Part shown: positions 17,599 to 25,392 of the stretch, one piece after another
Layout: every line of letters begins with the position of its first letter
Numbering within the stretch: the first letter of the stretch is position 1
The notes under the pieces: model-generated
Seen by the model: only the letters and a program-made list of their open reading frames with translations
Databases searched by the model: none
What the model was told of the DNA's origin: nothing
Program-made: the position numbers and the translations under genes
Assembly: GCF_002117915.1 (NCBI RefSeq)
Contig: NZ_BDJB01000015.1
Location: forward strand, 62,001 to 126,000
DNA from: Sphingomonas sp. TZW2008
GTDB taxonomy: Bacteria > Pseudomonadota > Alphaproteobacteria > Sphingomonadales > Sphingomonadaceae
Length of the DNA stretch: 64,000 nt
Direction of reading: 5' to 3'

Positions 17599-18954
17599 AT
17601 GACCGCTTGCGCCCAACGCCCAGGGGCGGGCCTGCGCCGCTTCGATCAGCATAACGCCGCCGCGTTGGCAGTTGCTGACCAGTTCTCCGGCCTGGAGAAG
17701 GACACCACGCCGGCGCACGTCCTTTCTGCGATGAAAAGGGCCGCCGTCTACCTCGGCTTTCCCAATCGCGTTGTTCAGGTGATTGACCTGATGTTCAGCT
17801 GGTCGATGCCGCAGGACTGGCGCGCAGGGCACGTTCCGACCGTCTGGCCGCGCAACGACAAGCTGTCGCACTTGCTCGGCATCTCGGTTCGCCAGGTTCA
17901 GAAGATCCTCAACAAGGCGCAAGAGCTCGGCCTCGTCACCTTCCGCGACAGCCCCAACGGCAACCGCGGCGGTCACCGCGACCGCAATGGTAACATCGTC
18001 TGGGCCTACGGGATCATCCTCAGCCCGCTGGGAGCCCGGTATCGCGAGTTCCTCGAAGTCGCAGCCCGAGGCGCTGCCGACGACAAGCGCATTGACGAGC
18101 TCGCCCGACGCCTAGCTTCGGCCCGACGCGGCATTCGTTCGATAGCGCAGACTGCGCTCGATCTGGCGTATCGCGGGTTCAGACCGGAGGACGAGATCGC
18201 GCTGGCACGCATGGCGGCCGATCGGATCAGAGGCAGCCGAGACATCCCGATGATTGAAGCTTGCGTTGAGCAACTTGAGGAGCGCCGTCGCGCTCTCGAG
18301 ACTGCCCTTCAGGAGCCTCTAGCCGCACAGATGATGAGTCCAGTTTTGAATGAAAGTTCATGGCCGGACGACCTGAATGACACCCTCTCTACAACTACAA
18401 ACCAACTCCAATCTGCTACCGCAGATTACAGTAACGGCTTGGCGATGAAGAGTAGTGGAGATTACGACGTCCGCCTCGCCCACCCTCAGACCGAAGTGGA
18501 AAGCGACCTCGAGAAGCACGGTGTCGATCCGGCGTTCATTCGGGAGGCCGCACCCGAACTGCTTCAGTCGCTCGATTACGCGCCAACGACGTGGGGCAAC
18601 GTCATCGCCTTGGCCGAGCGCCTGAGCGGCCAGCACCGGATCGCTTCATCGGCATGGCGTGAGGCCTGTCGCGTCATGGGGCAGCGCGGAGCAGCGGCCG
18701 CGGTGATCGCGACCCTCGAGAAGTACCGAGCCGGCGAGGTCTTACAGCCCGGCGCGTATCTGCGCGGTATGACCAAGAAGGCGACGAATGCCGAACTCCG
18801 GCTAGGCAAGACCATGTTCGGTCTGAAGGACCAGGCACGAAGCGACGGTATGCGCGCGCTTGCCGCCGGCGCTCCCGAAGGAAGCATCGGATTGATCGCG
18901 AATCGCTTGCTCCGCCGCGCCACGGAAGCTCGCCGCCCGAACGCGTCGCAGTGA
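17599..18954 (+). CDS. repC: RepC-family replication initiator
   Basis: 451 residues from the ATG at 17599, with AGGGAGAACC upstream. The N-terminal 160 residues match the RP-C domain: AVYLGFPNRVVQVIDLMFSW region, TVWPRNDKLSHLLGIS, RQVQKILNKAQELGL (a winged-helix) and FRDSPNGNRGG. The C-terminal third matches RP-C C-terminal segments (CRVMGQRGAAAAVIATLEKY, PGAYLRGMTKKA). In repABC plasmids RepC initiates replication at an origin inside its own gene; here repA/repB of that type are absent, and parA lies 10 kb away. The gene is bracketed by iterons on both sides. Confidence 0.9.
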   Translation: MTACAQRPGAGLRRFDQHNAAALAVADQFSGLEKDTTPAHVLSAMKRAAVYLGFPNRVVQVIDLMFSWSMPQDWRAGHVPTVWPRNDKLSHLLGISVRQVQKILNKAQELGLVTFRDSPNGNRGGHRDRNGNIVWAYGIILSPLGARYREFLEVAARGAADDKRIDELARRLASARRGIRSIAQTALDLAYRGFRPEDEIALARMAADRIRGSRDIPMIEACVEQLEERRRALETALQEPLAAQMMSPVLNESSWPDDLNDTLSTTTNQLQSATADYSNGLAMKSSGDYDVRLAHPQTEVESDLEKHGVDPAFIREAAPELLQSLDYAPTTWGNVIALAERLSGQHRIASSAWREACRVMGQRGAAAAVIATLEKYRAGEVLQPGAYLRGMTKKATNAELRLGKTMFGLKDQARSDGMRALAAGAPEGSIGLIANRLLRRATEARRPNASQ

Positions 18955-18982
18955 CGCGGACACGGCCGGCGCTCCCTGCGAT

Positions 18983-19362
18983 AGGGTTCCTAAAAGCACG
19001 AGCGACGAGCAGTTTCTGCGCGTCGGGAAGCGCTCCAGCCCTCGCGATACCGCCATTCCGCACGGAAAACGGCCGAAATCCCTCGTGCTTTTGGGAACCC
19101 TGTCTGCGCGTCGGCGGAAATTTCCTCAAAGCGCCAACCTCGAGCGTCGAACGCCAGGAACGGGCCGCCATCCTGCAGACGGCGCGCGCAGGCCAGCGAC
19201 GCTGCCAAAGTGGCTGATTTCTACGGGTTAGGACCGTGTGTGGGGTACGGTTCCTAAAAGCACGAGCCTGCGCAAAAACTGCGCAGTGGAGGGCCTCTCC
19301 CGGTGGGGAGCAGGCCGACTTTGCCCCGTAAGGCCACGAATCTTCGTGCTTTTAGGAACCCT
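18983..19362. repeat. Four further iterons, two direct and two inverted
   Basis: Direct copies at 18983-19001 and 19247-19265; inverted copies at 19083-19101 and 19344-19362. All match the 19-bp sequence of the array before repC. The last pair, facing each other, surrounds the TGCGCA inverted motif upstream of repA. Inverted iteron pairs are often operators for the initiator gene. Confidence 0.88.
19270..19286. promoter_or_regulatory. TGCGCA operator before repA, shared with the tra region
   Basis: TGCGCA-AAAAC-TGCGCA is a repeated hexamer motif. The 15-mer GCAAAAACTGCGCAG at 19272-19286 is identical to 4454-4468 in the tra control region. It lies between two opposed iterons. Confidence 0.5.
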
Positions 19363-19431
19363 GTCGTCTCGACCCTCCCCGAGAGGCCAGCTTCGGGCTA
19401 TAACCGCAATCGTCGACATGCGAGGAATGCC

Positions 19432-20325
19432 ATGGGCGCGGTCACCACAACCGATAATGCACAACTCAACCTGCTCGACCTAGATAGCCCGCTCCAGGGC
19501 AAGGTCAGGGGTGAGCGCAGCATCATGGACTACCCGCTCTTCTCACTTGCTAAGAAGCCGCAGACCGAGCCGCAGCACTATGAGATTGAGGGCATCAGCA
19601 TCGAGATCCGGCCTAGCGGTGGCGGAATCGCGACGATGTACGACAAGGAAATCGTTCTTTACGCGATCTCGCACATCAACGCTCGCCATCGGCGCGGGGA
19701 GCGGGTCGACAATACAGTCGTCTTTGCGGCCCACGACTTCTTCCGGGCAACCGGCGTGTCGCGTCCATCGAAGCGAGATTACGACCGCTTTCAAGAAGCG
19801 CTGGGTCGGCTGCAGGGCACCCAGATCAAGACGAACATCCGGACCGGCAACGCCGGCAGCAAGGGCTGGTTCTCCTGGTTCTCGGAAGCGGTGTCGACCA
19901 CCCGGCGAATGCCCGATGGCTCGGATCAATTGGAGTTCGTCAAGGTCATCCTCTGCGAGTGGCTTTATCGCGCGATCACGAGAGACCGCGAGATCTATCA
20001 GTATCACGACGACTACTTCCGGCTGAGCCTGTACGAACGCCGGCTCTATGAACTCGCGCACTGCTATGCTCGCGAGGACGAGCACGAGATGCCGATCGAG
20101 CGCTTCGCCCAGAAGATCGGGTCGAGCGCTACCATCAAGAAGCTCAAGAACACGCTCAAGGAGATCGAGGCGGAGGACCGGATACCGGAATACCGTGTCG
20201 AGCTGCGCGATATCATCGAGGACCAACCCGCCATCGATAGCCTCGGCCGTAAGCGGCAGAAGGTTCGCAGCGTCGTGGTTATGCGACCTCGCAAAAGCGA
20301 CACCACGCCGGCGCTCGCGGCCTAA
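19432..20325 (+). CDS. repA: RepA replication initiator (RPA family)
   Basis: 297 residues from the ATG at 19432 with GAGG 7 bases upstream. The open frame extends to 19303, but that would run through an iteron. The family-typical start of the domain is MDYPLFSLAKKP, followed by GIATMYDKEIVLYAISHI, KRDYDRFQEALGRLQGT and FVKVILCEWLYRAI, all typical of replication initiator protein A. The protein should bind the iterons. Basic C-terminus. A strong terminator follows. Confidence 0.9.
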   Translation: MGAVTTTDNAQLNLLDLDSPLQGKVRGERSIMDYPLFSLAKKPQTEPQHYEIEGISIEIRPSGGGIATMYDKEIVLYAISHINARHRRGERVDNTVVFAAHDFFRATGVSRPSKRDYDRFQEALGRLQGTQIKTNIRTGNAGSKGWFSWFSEAVSTTRRMPDGSDQLEFVKVILCEWLYRAITRDREIYQYHDDYFRLSLYERRLYELAHCYAREDEHEMPIERFAQKIGSSATIKKLKNTLKEIEAEDRIPEYRVELRDIIEDQPAIDSLGRKRQKVRSVVVMRPRKSDTTPALAA

Positions 20326-20393
20326 AGCGGGAACCCCGCAAACGGTCAGGCTTTCTTAACCACATCTGGGTTACCCCCCCCCAGAGACGAACC

Positions 20394-20425
20394 GCGCTCC
20401 GCCATGCCCTTGGCGGGGCGCTTTT
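20394..20425 (+). terminator. Rho-independent terminator after repA
   Basis: GCGCTCCGCC-loop-GGCGGGGCGC followed by TTTT. The one T-G mismatch pairs as a wobble in RNA. Strong stem of 10 pairs. Confidence 0.8.
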
Positions 20426-20456
20426 CATATGTTGCCGGCCCGCCGCGCCAGAGGCG

Positions 20457-20511
20457 CGGGAGGTAAGGGGGAAGCTGGCTGAGGAGAAACACCTCAGACC
20501 GGAGCAAGTCC
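20457..20511 (+). promoter_or_regulatory. Purine tract, hairpin and RBS (leader family)
   Basis: Purine tract CGGGAGGTAAGGGGGAAG around 20457-20473, hairpin CTGAGG-AGAAACA-CCTCAG at 20479-20497, then CGGAGC at 20500-20505 and ATG at 20512. Confidence 0.6.
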
Positions 20512-21276
20512 ATGGCCAGCACAGAGATCGCGTACATCGGCAGCGCGCCGGCGGAAGAGGAGTGTGCGCAGGTCGGGCGAACGCCGCAGTTCGAGCGGTA
20601 TAACGGGCTGGAGGTCGCGATCTACCGCGCCGCGATCATCGCGCGCTGGGGATCTCCACCATCGGGGGTCAAGCTTGAGAGCGCAGTCTGCCGGCATGAC
20701 TTCGGCAATTATGCGGAGCTTCAGGCCCGCTACGATCCCGAGGATGAAATCGCTTGCGCCTATGTCGAGGCGATCGAGAATGGCCTGGCGAAGTGGATGG
20801 ACGTCGGCTTCCTCGCTCCCGTTCTCTACGACGCGGCGTCGCGCGTAATCGAGACCAAACACTCCTGCCGTAACGAAGCGGTCTGCCGCGTGATCGTCAG
20901 CCTGGAGCGGCAGCGGATCGACAGCTTCGGGTCGCCGGCTGAAGCGATCTTCCTAGCTAACCTGCGGCAGGCCTATCCTCAGAGCGCGGCCGACGCGGAC
21001 CAGCTCCTTCAGCAGCTCGCGACGGAGCGAACTATCCGAGCGCCTCGCGACCGACGGGTCGGGCTCTACTACCCGTACAAGCTGACCTTCTACCCCGCGC
21101 TCTTCAACGATCATCGAGGTCCGGACTTCCCGAAAGGCGACGTGATCGACGTGACGGCGCACGAGCTCCGCCTCGGCCGCTGCCGGTACATTGCCTGCGA
21201 GATCGGCACCGTTCTCACCATCGATGACGCCCTGGCGCTCTGCTGGGAGCACATGGCGCGATACGTCATCATCTGA
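20512..21276 (+). CDS. Hypothetical plasmid protein, 254 aa
   Basis: I do not recognise the family. The protein is soluble, acidic and rich in aromatic residues, with no signal or membrane segment. The strong leader and ribosome binding site, high third-position GC and 765-base length argue for a real gene. It opens the accessory block after repA. Confidence 0.75.
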   Translation: MASTEIAYIGSAPAEEECAQVGRTPQFERYNGLEVAIYRAAIIARWGSPPSGVKLESAVCRHDFGNYAELQARYDPEDEIACAYVEAIENGLAKWMDVGFLAPVLYDAASRVIETKHSCRNEAVCRVIVSLERQRIDSFGSPAEAIFLANLRQAYPQSAADADQLLQQLATERTIRAPRDRRVGLYYPYKLTFYPALFNDHRGPDFPKGDVIDVTAHELRLGRCRYIACEIGTVLTIDDALALCWEHMARYVII

Positions 21277-21345
21277 ACCGCCGCATCGTCGCCGCCCAGA
21301 CCTCGCGGAGGTGTCGGGTGGCGCGAGCCAACCAGGGAATGCCCG

Positions 21346-21615
21346 ATGCTCCAGGTAGCGAAGGGGCCGGCTGTGTGCGCGAAGCCGGGCTGCGAGCGCT
21401 CTTGGCCGCGAGACCCCGTCCTCGAGGTGCGTTGCCCCGACTGCGCCGCCCCGATCGGCGTCCGCTGCCGACGTCCCAGCGGCCATTCCGGCCCGTTCGT
21501 TGGTCTCCACGCATCGCGCGATCTCCTCGCCGACCGACAAGGCGCCTACGGCGCATGTCCTCTCGGAACCTGTGGCCTGCAGGAGCCCGCCCGCCAAGGG
21601 GCTCTTCTCTTCTGA
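21346..21615 (+). CDS. Small zinc-ribbon protein
   Basis: 89 residues with four cysteine pairs in the first 50: CAKPGC, then the zinc-ribbon motif CPDCAAPIGVRCRRPSGHSG, a pattern seen in many short alphaproteobacterial plasmid and phage proteins of unknown role. It is likely a small metal-binding adaptor or nucleic-acid binder. It lies 10 bases upstream of the transglycosylase-like gene and may be co-transcribed with it. Confidence 0.7.
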   Translation: MLQVAKGPAVCAKPGCERSWPRDPVLEVRCPDCAAPIGVRCRRPSGHSGPFVGLHASRDLLADRQGAYGACPLGTCGLQEPARQGALLF

Positions 21616-21625
21616 AGGTTCGACC

Positions 21626-22633
21626 ATGCCAATCGAGATCGTCGTTGGCCTTCCTCATCTGAGCGAAGGCCCAATCCTCCAGCGCGCGCGTCGGCTCCAG
21701 GTTCCAGCGCTCATCTCCGCAAACTGCCTTTCACGCTGGGATCGCCGCAAAGGCTGGCCCGAGTGGCTCGGATGGAAGACCGGGCCGCTCCAGAATGCCG
21801 TCGGTCTCCGGAGCCTCGACCTCGATAGCGGGGGGTTTGTCTGCGCCTCACGCTATGGCGGAATACCTTGGACGGTCGACGCGTACATGATGCTGGCGGC
21901 GAGCTACCCGTTCAGGCGGATCGCAAGCCTTGATTACTGCGTCGAGCAGGAAATCGCCCGCGACCGGGAGGAGGTGCTCGACCGGCTCTCGCGCACCATA
22001 CGAACGAACCGGGAGTGCCGCGCGCGCGCCGAGAATCTGGGCATCGCGGACCGGTTCATGCCGGTGATCCAAGGTCGCGCACCTGTCGATTACGAGCGTG
22101 TGTGCGATGCTCTGGCCTTGTCGATGGTCCCCGGTGCGATCATCGGCGTTGGAAGCATGTGTCGACGCGCCGTAGCCGGCCCGGAGGGCCTAATCGCCGT
22201 GTTCGAGTATCTCGACCGGATCCTGCCACCAGGGGTGAGGCTTCATGGGTTCGGAGTGAAGGGTACGAGCCTCAGCTACCTCAAAGGGCTCGAACATCGG
22301 ATCGCAAGCATCGACAGCCAGGCTTACGGGATCGCTGCCCGTCAGGAAGCGCGCAAACGCGGCGCTTCGAAGACAAACGAGATGGTCGCCGATCATCTTG
22401 AGGCTTGGACGGCAGCCCAGATCCATCGAGCCCGCTCTGCCGCGACGACGATCCAATGCGAACTACCGCTCTCGCCGCCGGCCCGAGTGGTCACCGACAG
22501 CTGGGAGGCGGCGATCGCCCAGGCGCGGCGGGAAATCCGCGACCTGATCGAGTCCGGCGATCTCGATCACGACGAGGTTACGACAGCTTGGGTCGAGGGG
22601 TGGGCGGCCGACCTCTACGCGGCTGCTGCGTGA
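21626..22633 (+). CDS. Queuine tRNA-ribosyltransferase-like / DpdA-like transglycosylase
   Basis: 335 residues from the ATG at 21626 (GAAGG upstream). It is a TIM barrel with the landmarks of TGT enzymes: LDSGGF with D67 (general acid-base), SLDYC with D103 in place of the substrate-binding aspartate, PVIQG (147-150), GVGSMCR (174-180), HGFGVKG (207-213) and SID at 228-230, where D230 matches the nucleophile. The C-terminal zinc site CxCxxC of true tRNA TGT is absent. The DpdA branch of this family swaps guanine in DNA for 7-deazaguanines; the plasmid setting favours a DNA target. No 7-deazaguanine synthesis genes are in this window, so a precursor from the host would be needed. Confidence 0.75.
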   Translation: MPIEIVVGLPHLSEGPILQRARRLQVPALISANCLSRWDRRKGWPEWLGWKTGPLQNAVGLRSLDLDSGGFVCASRYGGIPWTVDAYMMLAASYPFRRIASLDYCVEQEIARDREEVLDRLSRTIRTNRECRARAENLGIADRFMPVIQGRAPVDYERVCDALALSMVPGAIIGVGSMCRRAVAGPEGLIAVFEYLDRILPPGVRLHGFGVKGTSLSYLKGLEHRIASIDSQAYGIAARQEARKRGASKTNEMVADHLEAWTAAQIHRARSAATTIQCELPLSPPARVVTDSWEAAIAQARREIRDLIESGDLDHDEVTTAWVEGWAADLYAAAA

Positions 22634-22686
22634 CGCCGATACCCGGCCTCTTCACCGATGACTTCATCACCAGATCGGAGGCGACC

Positions 22687-22773
22687 ATGCCTGTCCAGAC
22701 GGTTCACCTATCACTCTCGTTCGACACGATTATCAAGGATCACCCGAATAGGCCGCTGCGGAGGCGGATATGA
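22687..22773 (+). CDS. Tiny ORF, 28 aa
   Basis: Found by eye; too short for routine gene calling. It starts with MPVQTVHLS and ends in a basic tail PLRRRI. GGAGG precedes it by about 6 bases and its stop overlaps the next start as ATGA, which is the arrangement of coupled genes. Function unknown; it could be a leader peptide for the next ORF. Confidence 0.45.
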   Translation: MPVQTVHLSLSFDTIIKDHPNRPLRRRI

Positions 22774-22904
22774 CCCGAATGTCGGTCGAGTACGGCGATT
22801 GGCCGCGAGCTGAGGCCATCGCCGCGGCCCACCAGGGCACCTCCGTAATGGTTCACGACAACGGTGATGATGAAACGATTTTCATTCGTGAGACGACCGG
22901 CTGA
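22770..22904 (+). CDS. Small hypothetical protein, 44 aa
   Basis: Found by eye. It begins MTRMSVEYGDWPRAEAIAA and ends FIRETTG. It overlaps the stop of the 28-codon ORF by four bases, with GGAGG at 22760-22764. Acidic, no membrane segment. No family recognised. Confidence 0.5.
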   Translation: MTRMSVEYGDWPRAEAIAAAHQGTSVMVHDNGDDETIFIRETTG

Positions 22905-22990
22905 CGGCCGCTCCTGTTCCGACCGCCTTACCACAAGCCGTGGTGACCACGGCGGTTCGCCGTGCTAGCACCATAAAGAGGAGACGATCC

Positions 22991-23383
22991 ATGTTGCAGA
23001 AGCAAGTCGCCACCCGCGCTGTTTCCGGCACTCACCGACACGAAAAGACGCCGAAGCGCGACTGGCGCGTCTTCTTCGCAGTCGTTCTAGCAGCAGTCGC
23101 AATTGCCGCTGCCATGCTGGGATTTTCGCACCTGCCGCAGGTCTACCAGAAGCTGGTCGTGCTCACGATGCTGGGCGGGTGCTTAGGCGTGTTCGGCTGC
23201 GTCTTCGGACTTGGCTTCGGCCGCACAGGCATCGGCCTCATCTCGGCTTTGGCGGCGCTCGGGAGCATGTCCGTCGTCATGAACGATGGCCTCACCGCAG
23301 CGTGGATCATCACCAGCGTGCTTGGCACAATCGGTGCCGTTCTCCTCGGCCTCCAGCTTTCCGATAGATCGTCGGCTGCTTGA
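22991..23383 (+). CDS. Small integral membrane protein
   Basis: 130 residues from the ATG at 22991, with AGAGGAG upstream. A basic N-terminus is followed by four hydrophobic segments (about 27-47, 53-74, 78-98, 103-122). No family recognised. It is expected in the inner membrane. Confidence 0.65.
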   Translation: MLQKQVATRAVSGTHRHEKTPKRDWRVFFAVVLAAVAIAAAMLGFSHLPQVYQKLVVLTMLGGCLGVFGCVFGLGFGRTGIGLISALAALGSMSVVMNDGLTAAWIITSVLGTIGAVLLGLQLSDRSSAA

Positions 23384-23404
23384 AGGCGTCAATCTTGGTC
23401 GGTC

Positions 23405-24082
23405 ATGTGTAATCGCTATCGGATTTCCGCAAAGCAGGCGGCCGTCATGCGTGCTTGCGGCTTCGAGCCGCCCTACGCGCCGGACGAGGTCTTTCCGCCC
23501 ACGCGCGAGATCTTCCCGACCGGCACGAAGACGGCGCGTTATGGTCCGGTTGTTCGACGCTCCGCCACCGGCAACCGGCCGCTCGAAATGGTCCTCATGG
23601 AATGGGGCTTCCCGACCAAGATCGCGAGCAAGCGCAACCCCGAGGTGAAACTCGCCAAGTACGTGACAAACGCGAGGAATCTCGCGTCGGGCATGTGGAA
23701 ACCATCGCTGAACAGCCCGGAACGACGGTGCATCGTCCCGTTCACCCACTTCGCGGAGCCGCACCCCGACGGAGGAAAGGGCGACGACGGACTTCCGAAA
23801 CAGATGTGGTTCTCACTCCCCGACCAGCCCATCGGCTTCTTCGCCGGCCTTTGGCGCCCAACGGAGCGCGGCAACGCATTCGCCTTCGGCACGACGGAGC
23901 CCAATGACATAGTAAGGCCTTGGCACCCGAAGGCGATGCCGGTGATCCTGAGACCCTGCGACCTTCTCACCTGGCTCGACGGCGACACCGCCACTGCGAG
24001 CGCCCTGGTAAAGCCGTATGACGGGCCGATGTACCACCAGGTTGAGACGCCAAGGGGGGAACTGATCGAGGTCGACGCCTGA
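23405..24082 (+). CDS. SRAP-domain protein (YedK/HMCES type)
   Basis: 225 residues. It starts MCNRY; Cys2 forms the DNA-protein crosslink to abasic sites in ssDNA, which is the known role of this family. Other hallmarks are present: the Asn in YVTNARNL, the glutamate in FTHFAEP and the histidine in WHPKAMPVIL. Removal of Met1 is needed to free Cys2. A SRAP protein on a conjugative plasmid could protect the transferred single strand; that is inference. Third-position GC is like its neighbours. Confidence 0.92.
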   Translation: MCNRYRISAKQAAVMRACGFEPPYAPDEVFPPTREIFPTGTKTARYGPVVRRSATGNRPLEMVLMEWGFPTKIASKRNPEVKLAKYVTNARNLASGMWKPSLNSPERRCIVPFTHFAEPHPDGGKGDDGLPKQMWFSLPDQPIGFFAGLWRPTERGNAFAFGTTEPNDIVRPWHPKAMPVILRPCDLLTWLDGDTATASALVKPYDGPMYHQVETPRGELIEVDA

Positions 24083-24107
24083 GCCCCTGAGGCGACCCAA
24101 GCTGTCA

Positions 24108-24150
24108 GGAGAGGAGAGAGGCGGAAGCGTGCGAAACCAAGGAGGTTCGC
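24108..24150 (+). promoter_or_regulatory. Purine tract and hairpin that overlaps the RBS (leader family)
   Basis: Purine tract GGAGAGGAGAGAGGCGGAAG at 24108-24127. GCGAA-A-CC (24131-24138) can pair with GG-TTCGC (24144-24150), which places the ribosome binding site AAGGAGG (24139-24145) in the loop and stem. The ATG follows at 24151. Here the hairpin could directly block translation. Confidence 0.55.
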
Positions 24151-25011
24151 ATGATCCGAGCAGCATCTTCCCTCACTCTCGCGCGCGGCCGGCGCGTCCG
24201 TTGCGCCCTTCACACCCATGGCACGGGCATTGTCTTCGCCGTCAACGGCACGCCCGATGCCGGCTCGGTCCGCTCCATCGCTGGCGTGATCGCGACTGGC
24301 GGGCGAGCGACGGTCGACGTCGTCTTCGACCGTGGAAGCATCAGCAGGGCGGTGCCGGAGGCAATCGTTCGCGGCGTTCAGTGGAGCATTCTGGACGAGA
24401 TCGCGACGGAGGAGGAGATCGCGTCTGCGTTGGCGCACGCTGCGCTCTCCAAAGCACAGGCTGCTGACGCCGCCGAGCGGGCCGAGACGGCGCATCGCGC
24501 AGCGCTCGAGCAGCTCGCTTCCGACCCAGCCTATGCTCACCTGGAACAGGGCAGCGACACGAGCGGCGCGCTCGCGATCCGGAACGTTCGCCGGATGCTG
24601 AAGCAAGCGTTTCCCCGCTGTCGCTTCTCTGTCCGCAAGGATGGCTATGGGTGCTTCCGAGTAGCCTGGACCGACGGACCCTCGGACGACGCCGTGAAGC
24701 CCATCGTCGAGCGATTCCAACGCGGCCGGTTCAACGGCATGGAAGACATCTACGAGGCCGATCGCCACAACGCTTGGTGCGAGACCTTCGGAGGCGCCAA
24801 ATACACCTTCACGAGCCGAGAGATATCGGCAGAGCTCTATGACCAAGCCATAGACGTTCTGTGGCGCGACTTTCCGGCGAACCTTGCCGGCCTTGCGCGG
24901 CCGTCCGGTGACACATTCAAGCAGAACGGCAGCCGCGCGCGCGTCCCGGGACTCGACGAAGATCTGGACGTCCTGATCTGGCGCGTCGCCCGCGGCCTTT
25001 CGGTCGGCTAG
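24151..25011 (+). CDS. LPD29-domain-like plasmid protein
   Basis: 286 residues. The C-terminal half (about 150-245) looks like the large polyvalent-protein-associated domain LPD29: RNVRRMLKQAFP, FSVRKDGYGC, FRVAWTDGPSDDAVKPI, RFNGMEDIYEADRHNAW and KYTFTSREIS. This domain is common in plasmid and phage proteins with unknown function. A helical, Ala/Glu-rich middle (85-130) may be a coiled coil. The N-terminal 70 residues resemble a small beta-rich module. Confidence 0.75.
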   Translation: MIRAASSLTLARGRRVRCALHTHGTGIVFAVNGTPDAGSVRSIAGVIATGGRATVDVVFDRGSISRAVPEAIVRGVQWSILDEIATEEEIASALAHAALSKAQAADAAERAETAHRAALEQLASDPAYAHLEQGSDTSGALAIRNVRRMLKQAFPRCRFSVRKDGYGCFRVAWTDGPSDDAVKPIVERFQRGRFNGMEDIYEADRHNAWCETFGGAKYTFTSREISAELYDQAIDVLWRDFPANLAGLARPSGDTFKQNGSRARVPGLDEDLDVLIWRVARGLSVG

Positions 25012-25154
25012 ACCACGTACCTGACCCAGAGGGCGAATAGCGCGCCCCAGAAGGCGACGATCAACGCGACGACAGCCGCACCTTTCAGCCGGCTTCGGCT
25101 GACGCAGCGCATCTTGTCGCTGCGCGTGTGGCCAGGTTCATCGCTGACCGTCAT
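25008..25154 (-). CDS. Small basic membrane peptide, 48 aa
   Basis: Starts MTVSDEPGHTR and has one membrane helix (about residues 27-45) after a basic stretch. Converges with the previous gene; the two stop codons overlap. Ribosome binding site weak (GGTAGG). Uncertain. Confidence 0.4.
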   Translation of the reverse strand: MTVSDEPGHTRSDKMRCVSRSRLKGAAVVALIVAFWGALFALWVRYVV

Positions 25155-25300
25155 CGCCGGTCGCCTACCGCCACGTTCATAACGCTTGATGAGCGAGCGC
25201 ACCGGCCAGCGCCGATCTGATCCGTTCCGGACGAACCTCCCGCCATCAGGACGGTCCGCTTCGACGCGGGCTTCTCCAAACGAGCCGCCCTTCGGGCCTG

Positions 25301-25392
25301 TGGAGAGAAGGGGGAGGGTGATGAGCAGGCTCGCCGCAGGAAGGGCGTGGCCACGACCCGCCGGCCTTCCACTTCCCACAAGGAGACCCGCC
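25301..25392 (+). promoter_or_regulatory. Leader of the PRTRC operon (leader family)
   Basis: Purine tract TGGAGAGAAGGGGGAGGGTG at 25301-25320. GGAAGG (25339-25344) pairs with CCTTCC (25365-25370), enclosing the palindrome CGTGGCCACG (25346-25355). AAGGAG at 25380-25385 sits 7 bases before a TTG start. Confidence 0.6.

Larger units (their letters stand above)
18955..19431. other. Region between repC and repA with four iterons
   Basis: About 480 bases with no gene. It holds iterons at 18983 and 19247 (direct) and at 19083 and 19344 (inverted), plus the 15-mer shared with the tra control region at 19272-19286. It must carry the repA promoter; autoregulation by initiator bound to the iterons is likely. 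Confidence 0.7.
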
